The notes below the pieces were generated by a model. It saw only the letters and a program-made list of their open reading frames with translations. It was not told the origin of the DNA and ran no database searches. A stretch of 64,000 nucleotides of DNA from HXMU1428-3 sp965215715 (GTDB lineage Bacteria > Pseudomonadota > Alphaproteobacteria > Rhizobiales > HXMU1428-3), in contig OZ244129.1 of the NCBI GenBank assembly GCA_965215715.1, forward strand, positions 310,001-374,000, written 5' to 3'. Below are positions 33,176 through 42,980 of this stretch, piece by piece. The position numbers and the translations under genes were made by a program. How positions within the stretch are numbered: the first letter of the stretch is position 1; each line of letters starts with the position of its first letter.

Positions 33176-34594
33176 ATGATTGGGGTGTCTACATTTTCTG
33201 GCAAGCGGGTGGCTTTGTTTGGGCTGGGGATTTCTGGTCTGAGTGCGGCGCGGGCGCTTAAGGCTGGCGGGGCTGATCTTGTTGTTTGGGATGAGCTGGC
33301 CGAGCGTTGCCAGGCAGCTCAAACCGATGGTTATAATGTTGTTGACCTGGCCAGCGCCGATTGGTCTGAGTTTGAAGCGTTGATCTTGTCACCCGGTGTG
33401 CCCTTAACCCATCCAGAACCGCATTGGACAGTTGTTAAGGCGCATGAAGCTTGCGTATCAGTGATTGGCGATACGGAACTGTTTTTCAAAGAATTTTTAG
33501 CCCGTGGGGGCAATGACAAAGTGATTGCCATCACCGGGACGAATGGCAAATCCACCACCACGGCTTTGACGACCCATTTGTTAAAAGAAGCCAGTGAACG
33601 CGCTGTGATGGGCGGCAACATTGGCGTTGGGGTGTTGGAGTTGCCTGATTTTGGCAACGGGACCACTTATGTTTTGGAACTATCATCTTACCAGATTGAT
33701 TTAACGCCTTCTCTTTGCCCGACGGCAGCTGCGCTTTTAAACATCACACCTGATCACCTGGATCGGCATGGCAGTGTGGCGCATTATGCAGAGGTTAAAG
33801 CGCGTGTGTTTGACCAGCTTGATGAAACGGGCCGGGCTGTTGTGTCTATTGATGACGCTTATTGTAAAGCCATTGCCGCTGAGCTGGAGACGGACGCTGA
33901 GGTGTGTTTGGTTGGCTCTGAGGGGGATTTGCCGCAAGGGGCGCGCCTCACAAGGTCAGGGTTTGTGTTATTTGAAGATGGGGTGCAAACCAAAGAAGTT
34001 GATTTGTCTGGTGCGCGGGCTTTGCCGGGTAAACACAATTCCCAAAATGCGGCCTTTGCGTATTTACTGGCCAGCAAAGTGTGTGAGAATGATGAGACGA
34101 TAGTCCAAGGGTTTCAAACCTTTCCCGGGCTTGAGCATCGCTGCCAAGAGGTTGGGCGGTTTGAGAAAGATGGGCAGACCATATTGTTTGTCAATGATTC
34201 AAAAGCCACCAACGCTGAGGCAAGTGCTACGGCTTTGTCTAGTTTTGAAAACATTTATTGGATTGCTGGGGGGCGGGCCAAAGATGGGGGCATTGAGAGT
34301 TTAGGGGCTGAACTTGATCAGGTGGCTCACGCCTTTTTTATTGGTGAGGCTCAGGAAGATTTTGGCCAGACTTTAAAGGCTAAAGGCATTGAGTTTGAAC
34401 TTTGCGGAGATTTAAAGACTGCCACTCAGCGCGCGTTTGAAACAGCCAAGGAAGCGGCAAGTGAGCAGCAGGTTGTTTTGCTTTCTCCGGCAGCGGCTAG
34501 TTTTGATCAATATGCAAATTTTGAAGTGCGCGGCAAAGCGTTTTATGAGGCTATCAATGCGCTTGGGACCGGTATTTTGTATGATGGGTTTTAA
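33176..34594 (+). CDS. murD: UDP-MurNAc-L-alanine:D-glutamate ligase MurD
   Basis: A 472-residue Mur ligase that adds D-glutamate to UDP-MurNAc-L-Ala. ATG 33176 is preferred; an in-frame TTG at 33164 would add four residues. Rossmann start GKRVALFGLGISGLSAARAL; ATP loop ITGTNGKSTTTALT (about 119-132); GGNIGVGVLELPDFG; TPDHLDRHG; C-terminal FVNDSKATNAEASATALSSF and LLSPAAASFDQYANFEVRG, the last being highly diagnostic. It is separated from mraY by palindromic element 2. Confidence 0.96.
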   Translation: MIGVSTFSGKRVALFGLGISGLSAARALKAGGADLVVWDELAERCQAAQTDGYNVVDLASADWSEFEALILSPGVPLTHPEPHWTVVKAHEACVSVIGDTELFFKEFLARGGNDKVIAITGTNGKSTTTALTTHLLKEASERAVMGGNIGVGVLELPDFGNGTTYVLELSSYQIDLTPSLCPTAAALLNITPDHLDRHGSVAHYAEVKARVFDQLDETGRAVVSIDDAYCKAIAAELETDAEVCLVGSEGDLPQGARLTRSGFVLFEDGVQTKEVDLSGARALPGKHNSQNAAFAYLLASKVCENDETIVQGFQTFPGLEHRCQEVGRFEKDGQTILFVNDSKATNAEASATALSSFENIYWIAGGRAKDGGIESLGAELDQVAHAFFIGEAQEDFGQTLKAKGIEFELCGDLKTATQRAFETAKEAASEQQVVLLSPAAASFDQYANFEVRGKAFYEAINALGTGILYDGF

Positions 34595-34619
34595 ATAAGT
34601 GAATTCAAGGAGAAGCTGA

Positions 34620-35738
34620 ATGGTGCTGTCTCGTTCAGAGCGTAGCCATTTAACAGAGTGGTGGTTTACGGTTGACCGCGGCGTGCTGGGGCTCTCCTGC
34701 TTGTTGTTGGTCATCGGCATTGTGATGCTGCTTTCTGCCAGCCCGCCGGTGGCTTTGCGCCATGATTTGCCCGCTTTTTATTTTGTAAAACGACAAATTG
34801 GCTTTGCCGTGCTTGGCTGCGCGGTGCTCATTGGGATCTCAATGCTGAATGAAAAGAGCATACGGCGGCTGAGTTTGCTTGTGTTCTTTGGGACCCTGGT
34901 TGGTTTGGTCGGGGTATTGTTGTTTGGGCCAGAATTAAATGGCGCACAGCGCTGGTTGCGTTGGTTTGGATTGTCTGTGCAACCGTCTGAAATTATGAAG
35001 CCGGTGTTTATTGTTTTGACCGCTTGGGCATTTTCTGAAGGGCAAAAGCGGGCAGATGTGCCGGCTCATTCACTGGCCATTGGGTTTTATGTGCTGTGCG
35101 CTTTGTTATTGATTTTACAGCCAGATTTTGGCCAAACCTTATTGCTGACAGCCACTTGGGTGGGCATGTTTTTTCTTGGTGGTCTGGCTTGGGGGTGGGT
35201 GCTGTTTTTCTTTGTTGCTGGCATTGCCTCTTTGTTTTTAGCCTATCAGTTTTTGCCTCACGTGGCGGTGCGCATTAATCATTTTCTGGATCCATTGGGC
35301 GAAAATTATCAGATTTCGCGGGCTTTAGAGGCCTTTCGACAAGCCGGGTGGTTTGGGCGCGGGCCCGGTGAGGGCAGCTTGGCCGAACAATATTTGCCGG
35401 ACGCTCATAATGATTTTATTTTTGCGGCCATTGCGGATGAGTTTGGTGTGCTTTCCTGTTTGTTATTGCTGCTGATTTATGCCGGCATTGTGTTTTTGTG
35501 TTTGGTACGGGTGCGCTCGTTTGCAGATGGGTTTGTGCGTTTGGCGGTCTCGGGCTTGATGTTGTTGTTTGCTTTGCAAACGTGCATTCATATGAGTGTG
35601 AATTTGGGGCTTATTCCTGCCAAAGGCATGACCTTGCCGCTTATTTCTTATGGGGGCACATCTTTGGTTGGGTCCTGTTTGTTGCTAGGGATAACCTTAG
35701 CTTTGACACGGAGACGGCCTATGAGTGAATTGGTCTAG
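34620..35738 (+). CDS. ftsW: Septal peptidoglycan polymerase FtsW
   Basis: A 372-residue SEDS-family membrane protein. AAGGAGAAG lies 5 nt before ATG 34620. About ten membrane helices. Family motifs: GAQRWLRWFGLSVQPSEIMK (about 107-126), LILQPDFGQTLLL, YLPDAHNDFIFAAIADEFG and MTLPLISYGGTS. It polymerises lipid II into septal glycan strands in complex with FtsI. Palindromic element 3 begins 4 bp after the stop. Confidence 0.96.
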   Translation: MVLSRSERSHLTEWWFTVDRGVLGLSCLLLVIGIVMLLSASPPVALRHDLPAFYFVKRQIGFAVLGCAVLIGISMLNEKSIRRLSLLVFFGTLVGLVGVLLFGPELNGAQRWLRWFGLSVQPSEIMKPVFIVLTAWAFSEGQKRADVPAHSLAIGFYVLCALLLILQPDFGQTLLLTATWVGMFFLGGLAWGWVLFFFVAGIASLFLAYQFLPHVAVRINHFLDPLGENYQISRALEAFRQAGWFGRGPGEGSLAEQYLPDAHNDFIFAAIADEFGVLSCLLLLLIYAGIVFLCLVRVRSFADGFVRLAVSGLMLLFALQTCIHMSVNLGLIPAKGMTLPLISYGGTSLVGSCLLLGITLALTRRRPMSELV

Positions 35739-35742
35739 ATTG

Positions 35743-35865
35743 TGCCTTAACTTCCATGATAAGACTTTCGCATTTTAAGACAGCCCGTCAAGGATCTAGA
35801 TGAACGCTATGCGCCCTTGACTGGCTGTCTTAAAATGCAAAAATCTCACCATGGAATTTAAGGCA
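35743..35865 (+). repeat. Long palindromic element, copy 3 (ftsW-murG gap)
   Basis: 123 bp. Outer arms TGCCTTAA-CTTCCATG and CATGGAATTTAAGGCA; the inner stem runs GCATTTT, 10-mer AAGACAGCCC, GTCAAGG against CCTTGAC, TGGCTGTCTT, AAAATGC with one mismatch. The loop contains AGATGAACGCTATGCGC, similar to the copy 4 loop. It fills almost the whole gap between the two genes. Confidence 0.9.
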
Positions 35866-35888
35866 TAACTCAGGCGTTTGGGTATGAT

Positions 35889-36971
35889 ATGACGAAAAAG
35901 ATTTTATTAGCCGCTGGTGGTACCGGGGGGCATTTGTTTCCAGCTTTTGCTTTGACTGAAGCGTTAAAGCGGGCAGGGTGCCACGTGCATATTGTGACTG
36001 ACGAGCGGGTGGATCAATTTTGTTCTCAAACGGTGGCTGATGAAATGCATGTGGTGCCCTCTGCCACGTTGAAGGGGAAAAACCCGATTGCTTTGCTGAA
36101 AACCGCTTTCACTTTGGGGCGCGGGGTGATAGCAGCGCGCAAATTGTTAAAGACATTACAGCCTGATTTTGTACTGGGGTTTGGTGGATACCCGACATTT
36201 CCTCCCTTAATTGCGGCCAAGCAATTGGGGATTGCTTGTGGTTTGCATGATCAAAATGCGGTTATGGGACGGGCCAATCGGATGTTGGCAGGCCGGGTGG
36301 ATGTGATCGCGACCTCTTTTGGCAAGGTTAAGTATTTGCCAGAACATTATAGCGATAAAGTTACCATGACGGGCAATCCGGTGCGCGATAAGGTTTTGGC
36401 GGTGCAAGATGTACCTTATCCAGATTTTCATGATGAATTTCGGGTGTTGATTTTTGGTGGCTCGCAAGGGGCGCGGTTTTTTTCTGACTTTTTTCCCGAA
36501 ACTTTAAGTCAAATGCCCTTAGAGCACCGCGAGACGCTATCTATTGTTCAGCAATGTCGCCAAGAAGATTTGGATAGGGTGCGCCAGATTTATGAAAAAG
36601 CGGGGATTACGGCGCAATGTGAGGCGTTTTTTGATGATTTACCAGCTAAAATGGCTGACTCGCACCTGATTATTTGTCGCTCAGGTGCCTCAAGCGTGGC
36701 TGAAATTGCAGTTTGTGGCCGTCCTGCCATAATGGTGCCGCTTCCGCACGCTTTGGATAATGATCAATTGTTAAATGCGAAATCTCTGGCTGATGCCGGG
36801 GCGGGATGGATTATAAACCAAGAAAAGTTAGAAAAACGCAGCTTTCTTGATCAAATGGAGCAGTTGTTTGCACAGCCTGAGGACTTGCAAAGGGCCGCGA
36901 ATGCTGCCAAATCCTTAGGGCAGCCAGAAGCTGTGGAGCGGTTGGCTGATTTGGTGCTCAAGCATGCTTAA
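35889..36971 (+). CDS. murG: UDP-GlcNAc:undecaprenyl-PP-MurNAc-pentapeptide transferase MurG
   Basis: A 360-residue GT-B glycosyltransferase that adds GlcNAc to lipid I to make lipid II at the inner face of the membrane. N-terminal GGTGGHLFPAFAL (about 9-21); FGGYPTFPPLIAAKQL; HDQNAVMGRANRML; second domain with IFGGSQGARFFSDF (about 189-202) and CRSGASSVAEIAVCGRPAIM and VPLPHALDNDQ, the donor-binding G loop. Usual length. The preceding gap is palindromic element 3. Confidence 0.96.
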   Translation: MTKKILLAAGGTGGHLFPAFALTEALKRAGCHVHIVTDERVDQFCSQTVADEMHVVPSATLKGKNPIALLKTAFTLGRGVIAARKLLKTLQPDFVLGFGGYPTFPPLIAAKQLGIACGLHDQNAVMGRANRMLAGRVDVIATSFGKVKYLPEHYSDKVTMTGNPVRDKVLAVQDVPYPDFHDEFRVLIFGGSQGARFFSDFFPETLSQMPLEHRETLSIVQQCRQEDLDRVRQIYEKAGITAQCEAFFDDLPAKMADSHLIICRSGASSVAEIAVCGRPAIMVPLPHALDNDQLLNAKSLADAGAGWIINQEKLEKRSFLDQMEQLFAQPEDLQRAANAAKSLGQPEAVERLADLVLKHA

Positions 36972-37037
36972 AAAGGTGGGCCGTTGTGACATTTGGTGCT
37001 GTTGTGATTGGGCTTGGTAGGGAGAGACGATAAAACT

Positions 37038-38459
37038 ATGCAATTGCCGAAACAGATTGGACCAATTCATTTTGTTGGGATGGGAGGCATTGGTATGAGT
37101 GCCATTGCCCAGGTGTGTCTTGCTATGGGCTATCAGGTACAAGGTAGTGACATGGCGGCAAATGCCAATGTGGAACGGCTTGTGAATTTGGGGGCCAAAG
37201 CTTTTGTTGGGCACAGCGCTGAGAATGTTGAGGGGGCCGGTGTGATTGTGGTCTCTTCGGCTATTGTGCATGACAATCCTGAATTGGTGGCTGCACGGGC
37301 CGCTGGTATTCCGATAGTGCTGCGTGCTGAGATGTTGGCTGAGTTGATGCGCTTGAAAGCTTCCATTGCCATTGCAGGTACACATGGCAAAACCACCACG
37401 ACATCTTTGTTGGCCAGTGTTCTCCATGCAGGCGGTGTTGATCCGACCGTGATTAACGGCGGGATTATTGAGGCCTTTGGTTCTAATGCGCGCGTGGGCC
37501 AAGGGGATTGGTTGGTGGCTGAGGCCGATGAATCGGACGGTAGTTTTTTAAAATTGCCCAGTCAGATCGGGGTGATTACCAATATTGATCCTGAACATAT
37601 GGAGCATTATGGCGATTTTGACGGGGTCAAGCGCGCCTTTGCTCAATTTATTTATCAAATCCCGTTTTATGGTTTTGCTTTGGCAGGTACTGACCATCCC
37701 GTGGTTCAAGAGCTTGTTGAAACAGTGCGCTCAACACAAGGCTTGTCTTGCAAAAGATTGCTCACTTACGGGCAAGATGAAGGGTGCGATGTGCGGTTGG
37801 TCAATTGTCAGCCAGGGGCCGGGCAGGTGACATTTGATGTGCGCTTTTCAGATGCTATGCGCGGCGGTGCGCAAGAGGTCAAAGGCTTTCAACTGCCCAT
37901 GCCAGGGCTTTATAACGCTTTGAATGGCCTGGCAGCTGTGGCGGTTGCTCATGAAATAGGCGTTGACATGGAAGCCATTAAACAAGGGTTGGCCCAATTT
38001 GGCGGGGTGAAACGGCGCTTTACGCTTGTTGGTTCCTTGGGGGATGTGGCGTTTTATGATGATTATGCTCATCACCCGGTGGAGATTGCCTCTGTTCTTG
38101 AAGCGGCCAAGAAAAGTGCGAAGGGTAAAGTGATTGGGATCATGCAGCCGCATCGTTATTCACGGTTGCAGTGCCATTTTGAGGATTTTAAAACCTGTTT
38201 TGAGCCGGCTGACATTGTGATTATGGCGCCGGTTTTTGCAGCGGGTGAAGAGCCGTTGGAAGGGTTTGATCATTTCACGTTAGGGGCTGGCATTGTCGCT
38301 CTTGGCAAAGAGCTGCATTATATTGAGGGTGAGAGTGATTTGGTGCCGCTCATTCGCAAATTGGCAGGGCCAGGTGATTTGGTGATCGGTTTGGGCGCTG
38401 GCAGTATTTCTCAATGGATGAACCAATTGCCTGGGGCTTTGAGGCAAGTTGCGGCGTGA
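37038..38459 (+). CDS. murC: UDP-N-acetylmuramate:L-alanine ligase MurC
   Basis: A 473-residue Mur ligase, the first to add an amino acid (L-Ala) to UDP-MurNAc. ATG 37038 (GGAGAG upstream) is chosen over an earlier non-ATG frame start at 37008. Rossmann motif IHFVGMGGIGMSAIAQVC; SSAIVHDNPE; ATP loop GTHGKTTTTSLL (about 112-123); EADESDGSFLKL; DDYAHHPVEI; FQPHRYSR-type QPHRYSRLQCHFEDF. All catalytic motifs are present. Confidence 0.96.
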   Translation: MQLPKQIGPIHFVGMGGIGMSAIAQVCLAMGYQVQGSDMAANANVERLVNLGAKAFVGHSAENVEGAGVIVVSSAIVHDNPELVAARAAGIPIVLRAEMLAELMRLKASIAIAGTHGKTTTTSLLASVLHAGGVDPTVINGGIIEAFGSNARVGQGDWLVAEADESDGSFLKLPSQIGVITNIDPEHMEHYGDFDGVKRAFAQFIYQIPFYGFALAGTDHPVVQELVETVRSTQGLSCKRLLTYGQDEGCDVRLVNCQPGAGQVTFDVRFSDAMRGGAQEVKGFQLPMPGLYNALNGLAAVAVAHEIGVDMEAIKQGLAQFGGVKRRFTLVGSLGDVAFYDDYAHHPVEIASVLEAAKKSAKGKVIGIMQPHRYSRLQCHFEDFKTCFEPADIVIMAPVFAAGEEPLEGFDHFTLGAGIVALGKELHYIEGESDLVPLIRKLAGPGDLVIGLGAGSISQWMNQLPGALRQVAA

Positions 38460-38563
38460 TGTTTTTCATTTGATTGCGTTGTTTTGAAGGCTCTGTTGTC
38501 AGTGTTTTGTTTTCTTAAAATGATTGGTCTTAAACGTTTTTCTTCTTTGAAGGTTGAACATAG

Positions 38564-39532
38564 GTGGATGTAGGTATGGGGTTTGAAGATTACGGGCAAG
38601 CTTTTGCCGATGCTTTGCCGCAGTTGCGCGGGCGGTTAAAGGTCAATGCGCTGATGTCTGAAATCACCTGGTTTCGGGTTGGTGGCCCGGCCCAGCTGTT
38701 GTTTACCCCGCAAGATGAAGATGATCTTGCTTATTTCATGAAAAATAGACCGGCTGATTTGCCTGAAACATTGCCCATTACCGTGATTGGGTTGGGGTCC
38801 AACTTGCTGGTGCGTGATGGGGGGATCCCTGGCATTGTCATTCGCTTGGGGCGCGGGTTTAACCAGATTGAGCCTTTGGATGGGCATAAAATACGTGTTG
38901 GAACCGCTGTGCCTGATATGAAATTGGCACGGGCGGCGGCTGAACACGGGGTTGCTGGTTTAAGTTTTTATCGTGGTATTCCAGGCTCCATTGGCGGGGC
39001 GTTGCGCATGAATGCAGGGGCCCATGGGGGAGAGACCTGTGATTTTCTGGTTGAGGCGCGCGCGGTGGATTATGAAGGGAACATCCATACTTTTAGTGCC
39101 AAAGATATGGGCCATTCTTACCGCCATTGCGATTTGCCATATAACTTTGTGTTCACAAGTGCAGTTTTTCAGGGCAAACCGGGTGAGCGTGAACAGATTG
39201 AGGCCGACAATCAAGAGGTGGTTGATTATCGGGAAGAAAAGCAGCCGGTTAAAGAGCGGACCGGGGGCAGCACGTTTAAAAACCCACCAGGGGCCAGTTC
39301 TTGGAAATTGATTGATGAGGCGGGGTGCCGGGGCTTGGCAATCGGCGGGGCGCGGGTTTCCACCAAACATTGTAATTTTTTGATCAATGAGGGCGAGGCG
39401 AGCGGCACAGATATTGAGCGGCTAGGCGAAACTGTGCGCAAAAGAGTGTATGAGACCAGCGGTGTGCGGCTTGAATGGGAGATTAAGCGGCTTGGCATTG
39501 CAGATGTGATGGGAGAGGATTTGGCACAATGA
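38564..39532 (+). CDS. murB: UDP-N-acetylenolpyruvoylglucosamine reductase MurB
   Basis: A 322-residue FAD enzyme that reduces enolpyruvyl-UDP-GlcNAc to UDP-MurNAc with NADPH. Start is GTG 38564 or ATG 38576; each has a partial ribosome binding site, and only four residues differ. FAD-binding GLGSNLLVRDGGIPGIVIRL (about 90-109); SFYRGIPGSIGGALRMNAGA; catalytic region RTGGSTFKNPPG (Ser as proton donor) and C-terminal ISTKH-type VSTKHCNFLIN. Its stop overlaps the ddl start (ATGA). Confidence 0.94.
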   Translation: MDVGMGFEDYGQAFADALPQLRGRLKVNALMSEITWFRVGGPAQLLFTPQDEDDLAYFMKNRPADLPETLPITVIGLGSNLLVRDGGIPGIVIRLGRGFNQIEPLDGHKIRVGTAVPDMKLARAAAEHGVAGLSFYRGIPGSIGGALRMNAGAHGGETCDFLVEARAVDYEGNIHTFSAKDMGHSYRHCDLPYNFVFTSAVFQGKPGEREQIEADNQEVVDYREEKQPVKERTGGSTFKNPPGASSWKLIDEAGCRGLAIGGARVSTKHCNFLINEGEASGTDIERLGETVRKRVYETSGVRLEWEIKRLGIADVMGEDLAQ

Positions 39533-40455
39533 TTAAAGATGGAATGCATGTTTGTGTGCTAATGGGCGGTTGGTCTGAAGAGCGGGAGGTGAGCTTGAAC
39601 AGTGGCAAAGCTTGCGCACAAGCTTTGAGGGAAGAAGGGTTTGAAGTGAGCGAGCTGGATGTGACCCCTGAGGTTGGCGCGCACTTGGCAGAGTTAAAAC
39701 CCGATATTTGCTTTAATGCTTTGCATGGGCCTTATGGTGAGGATGGCTCCATCCAGGGATTGTTGGAAATTTTAAAGATCCCTTATACCCATTCAGGGGT
39801 TATGGCTTCTGCCATTGCGATGAATAAACTAATGACAAAGAAGCTGTTAAAAGAAATTGGTATGCCTGTTGGGCTTGATCAGGTGGTCACGCGCGCTGAG
39901 GCAGCGCTGGGGCATATGATGGCGCCGCCTTATGTTTTAAAGCCGGTTTCTGATGGGTCCAGTTTTGGCATTTTCATTGTGCCTGAAGGGGCCGAAGGGC
40001 CCCCTGGCTCTGATATTTTGGCCGCCGGTGATGAGCAAGATGAGCTGCTTTTGGAAGAATTTGTCCCCGGTTTAGAGCTGACTTGCGCGGTTTTAGGCAC
40101 TCGTGCACTGGATGTGGTGGAAATTCGCCCCACCGGATCGCATGAGTTTTATAATTATGAGGCAAAATATGAAGCGGGTGGCTCTGAACACATAATACCT
40201 GCAGAAATTTCACCAAATATTTACCAAATCGTACAGAAATGGACAGTTGAGGCCCATCGCGCCCTTGGGTGTCGGGGTGTCAGTCGCGCTGATTTTCGTT
40301 ATGACGTCGATAATGAGCGGTTGGTTTTCTTAGAGGTGAACACCCAGCCTGGCATGACAACCACATCGCTTGTGCCGGAAATGGCTGAAAAGGCAGGCTG
40401 GAGTTTTAATGAGTTGGTGCGCTGGATTGTGGAGGATGCATCTTGCAATCGATAA
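39529..40455 (+). CDS. ddl: D-alanine:D-alanine ligase
   Basis: A 308-residue ATP-grasp enzyme making D-Ala-D-Ala for MurF. CVLMGGWSEEREVSLNSG (about 5-22), FNALHGPYGEDGSIQGLLE, YTHSGVMASAIAMNKLMTKK, and the magnesium/ATP site LVFLEVNTQPGMTTTSLVPE. Length matches DdlB. It overlaps murB by 4 bp at the start and ftsQ by 13 bp at the end, so the three are translationally coupled. Confidence 0.95.
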   Translation: MIKDGMHVCVLMGGWSEEREVSLNSGKACAQALREEGFEVSELDVTPEVGAHLAELKPDICFNALHGPYGEDGSIQGLLEILKIPYTHSGVMASAIAMNKLMTKKLLKEIGMPVGLDQVVTRAEAALGHMMAPPYVLKPVSDGSSFGIFIVPEGAEGPPGSDILAAGDEQDELLLEEFVPGLELTCAVLGTRALDVVEIRPTGSHEFYNYEAKYEAGGSEHIIPAEISPNIYQIVQKWTVEAHRALGCRGVSRADFRYDVDNERLVFLEVNTQPGMTTTSLVPEMAEKAGWSFNELVRWIVEDASCNR

Positions 40456-41399
40456 CCCCAAAAGGACAGGTTAGACCTTCTGATTGTGATCAATCTGAGG
40501 TGGTGCCGCCTATTGGATGTTACGTTAAAGATGACGTTGCGCAAGAATTTCAGGTTTTATCTGGATCTGAAAAAACAAAAACCAAAAGCCATAAAAAACG
40601 GTCGTGGTGGTTTACTGCTACGGCTCTATTTTTGCTGTGCGGGCTTGGTTTGTTTGTTGGTTTTCAACGTCATGCCAGCTCAGTGAGCCAGGCTTGGAGT
40701 GAATTTTACCAGTTTGGTCAAAAGACGTTTTCTTTTGTGCGGTTTCCGATTGAGCAAGTGCATATTGTTGGTCATCAACAAACGCCGGAAAAGCACATTA
40801 TTGAGAAATTGGGGCCGATCTGGGATCGTTCTTTACTGGCTTTAGATAGTGCTCGCGTGCAAAGCGATATTGAGACTTTGCCCTGGGTTAAGAGGGCTGT
40901 GGTTGAACGGGTGTTCCCCCATGGGCTTAATATTTATGTGACAGAGCGGGTGCCAATTGGGCTTTGGCTTAATGGGCAGGGGCGCTATTTGTTTGACAAA
41001 GAAGGGGTTGTGATTGAGCTCACTGAGGGAGAAGATTTTTCATCTCTTCCTTTGTTTGAGGGGCGCGGTGCGCCAAAGAGGGCTTTTGTTTTAAAATCAG
41101 TGGTGGAAAAGTTTGATGATTTGGCGCCGCTTTTTGTTCGTTTTAAACGGATTGAGGGGCGCAGATGGAGCCTGATTTTAAAAGATGGTATGCAAATTTT
41201 TCTGCCTGAAAAACAAATTGCGCGGGGGTTAAGCCGGTTAAGAGCGCTTCAGGTGCAATATAACCTTTTATCAAGAGATTTATCGATTGTTGACCTTCGT
41301 CTTCCTGACAGGGTCACAATACGGCCTAAAAAGGGGCAGAAATTGGAAATTCTATCAACACTTGAGGATCTTGAGGTAAAGGGTAAACTTACAAGGTGA
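40443..41399 (+). CDS. ftsQ: Cell division protein FtsQ
   Basis: A 318-residue bitopic protein. TTG 40443 has GGAGG 7 nt upstream and overlaps ddl by 13 bp. Cytoplasmic N terminus (about 1-55) ends in KSHKKRSWW, then a membrane helix (about 57-75, FTATALFLLCGLGLFVGF). A periplasmic POTRA domain follows (about 98-170, FPIEQVHIVGHQQTPEKHII), then the beta domain with RYLFDKEGVVIEL. It recruits FtsL/FtsB to the divisome. A 150-bp gap before ftsA may contain an extra promoter. Confidence 0.92.
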   Translation: MQSITPKGQVRPSDCDQSEVVPPIGCYVKDDVAQEFQVLSGSEKTKTKSHKKRSWWFTATALFLLCGLGLFVGFQRHASSVSQAWSEFYQFGQKTFSFVRFPIEQVHIVGHQQTPEKHIIEKLGPIWDRSLLALDSARVQSDIETLPWVKRAVVERVFPHGLNIYVTERVPIGLWLNGQGRYLFDKEGVVIELTEGEDFSSLPLFEGRGAPKRAFVLKSVVEKFDDLAPLFVRFKRIEGRRWSLILKDGMQIFLPEKQIARGLSRLRALQVQYNLLSRDLSIVDLRLPDRVTIRPKKGQKLEILSTLEDLEVKGKLTR

Positions 41400-41549
41400 T
41401 TCTTTGAATTTGTTCTTTTGACAGACATTTCGTTTTTCTTTTTGTTTTCAAGTAAATAGGCCAGGCTACTTTCAATATTTATTTTAAGCACTTTTTGGCC
41501 AAACCGCTCGCTCTTGGTGAGCAAAGTGCTTTAGTGGGGAATTTAAAAG

Positions 41550-42854
41550 GTGTTTCAACGGGCAAAGCAAACCGCAACGGTGGGGTCTCGTGTTACAGTT
41601 CTGGATCTTGGCACGAGTAAATTTACCTGTTTGATTGGTGAGTGGGTGCAAGAACCACATGATGAAGGCGCGCCGCTTGGCGCGCTATTGAGAGTGGTTG
41701 GCATTGGCCATCAAAGGGCGCGCGGCATGAAGGCTGGCGTTTTGGTTGATTTGGATGCTGCTGAGTTGGCCGTGCGTGATGTGGTTGCCCAGGCTGAAAA
41801 ACAAGCTGGTGAACAGGTTGAAAATTTGGTGGTTGCGGTTTCTTGTGGGCGGTTGCAGTCTCTTAATTTTTCAACATCGGTGGGCCTTTCAGGCGGCGCG
41901 GTGAAACAGTCCCACATTGATGAGGTGATGATTGCTGGGCGTGATTATGCTGGTGATGATGGGCGCGCGGTTTTGCACTTGATGCCGCTTGGCTTTGCCC
42001 TTGATGATGTGACAGGGGTGGTTGATCCGTTAAATTTGGTGGGCGATTTGTTAGAGCTGGATTTGCATGCCGTGACCGCCGATGTGGCCCCGTTGAAAAA
42101 TATAGCACTATTGCTTGACCGATGCCATTTGCGTGCCAGCCGGATGATGGCTTGTTCCTATATGAGTGCTTTAGCGGTGGCTGATGCCAGTGAGATTGAA
42201 CTTGGCACTACGGTTATTGATATTGGTGGGGGCACAACAAAACTGGCTTTGTTTGCCAACGGGTATTTTGTTCATTCTGATGCGCTGGCAATTGGCGGGG
42301 ATTTGATTTCTTATGAAATTGCCCAAAGTTTAAATTGTCCGTTGCAAGAGGCAGAGCGCATCAAAGTGCTTTATGGGTCTGCCTTTGCTTCTCAAACCGG
42401 GCAAGGGGGCCAAGAGCGCAGGCGTGATATTGCCTATTCGATTGTTGGTGAGGGCAATGTGGGGCAAGGGCAAATTTCGCACGAACAGTTGTCTGATATT
42501 ATTCGCCCGCGGGTGCAACAAATTTTAACATTGGTGATGGAGCGCCTTAATAATAGCGGATTTGGCGCGCATTCTGGCCAACGGATGATTTTAACCGGTG
42601 GGGGAAGCCAGTTAACCGGTATTGGTGAATTTGCCTCTGAAATTTTTGATAAACCTGTGCGTATTGGTGCCCCGCCAGCGGTGGAGGGCGTGCCAAAAGA
42701 AATGCTAAGTCCGGCTTTTGCGAGCTCAATTGGCCTGTTTGAGGGGCTATTAAGCTATGATTTGGCTGATGAAGGCTTGTTTAAGCAAGCGCGTCGGTTG
42801 CATCAAGGGGGCTATTGGGCACGTATGGGGGCTTGGTTGAAGGAAAGTTTTTAA
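41550..42854 (+). CDS. ftsA: Cell division protein FtsA
   Basis: A 434-residue actin-fold protein that tethers FtsZ to the membrane. GTG 41550, with GGGG upstream. Phosphate-1 loop VTVLDLGTSKFTCLIGE (about 16-32); domain 1C with RGMKAGVLVDLDAAE; phosphate-2 TVIDIGGGTTKLALF (about 219-233); adenosine motif MILTGGGSQLTGI. The C-terminal amphipathic helix ends ARMGAWLKESF and probably binds the membrane and the FtsZ tail. Confidence 0.95.
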   Translation: MFQRAKQTATVGSRVTVLDLGTSKFTCLIGEWVQEPHDEGAPLGALLRVVGIGHQRARGMKAGVLVDLDAAELAVRDVVAQAEKQAGEQVENLVVAVSCGRLQSLNFSTSVGLSGGAVKQSHIDEVMIAGRDYAGDDGRAVLHLMPLGFALDDVTGVVDPLNLVGDLLELDLHAVTADVAPLKNIALLLDRCHLRASRMMACSYMSALAVADASEIELGTTVIDIGGGTTKLALFANGYFVHSDALAIGGDLISYEIAQSLNCPLQEAERIKVLYGSAFASQTGQGGQERRRDIAYSIVGEGNVGQGQISHEQLSDIIRPRVQQILTLVMERLNNSGFGAHSGQRMILTGGGSQLTGIGEFASEIFDKPVRIGAPPAVEGVPKEMLSPAFASSIGLFEGLLSYDLADEGLFKQARRLHQGGYWARMGAWLKESF

Positions 42855-42980
42855 ACTTTTGAAGGTCGTTTGTCTTAGGACTGAGGAATGTCCTTTTAAA
42901 GGTGTTTCTATTTCTGTTTAGGGCTTTGCCTTGCGAATCAGTTAAATTAATCAAATGCTTGATCGTTGCGGTTCATCTTT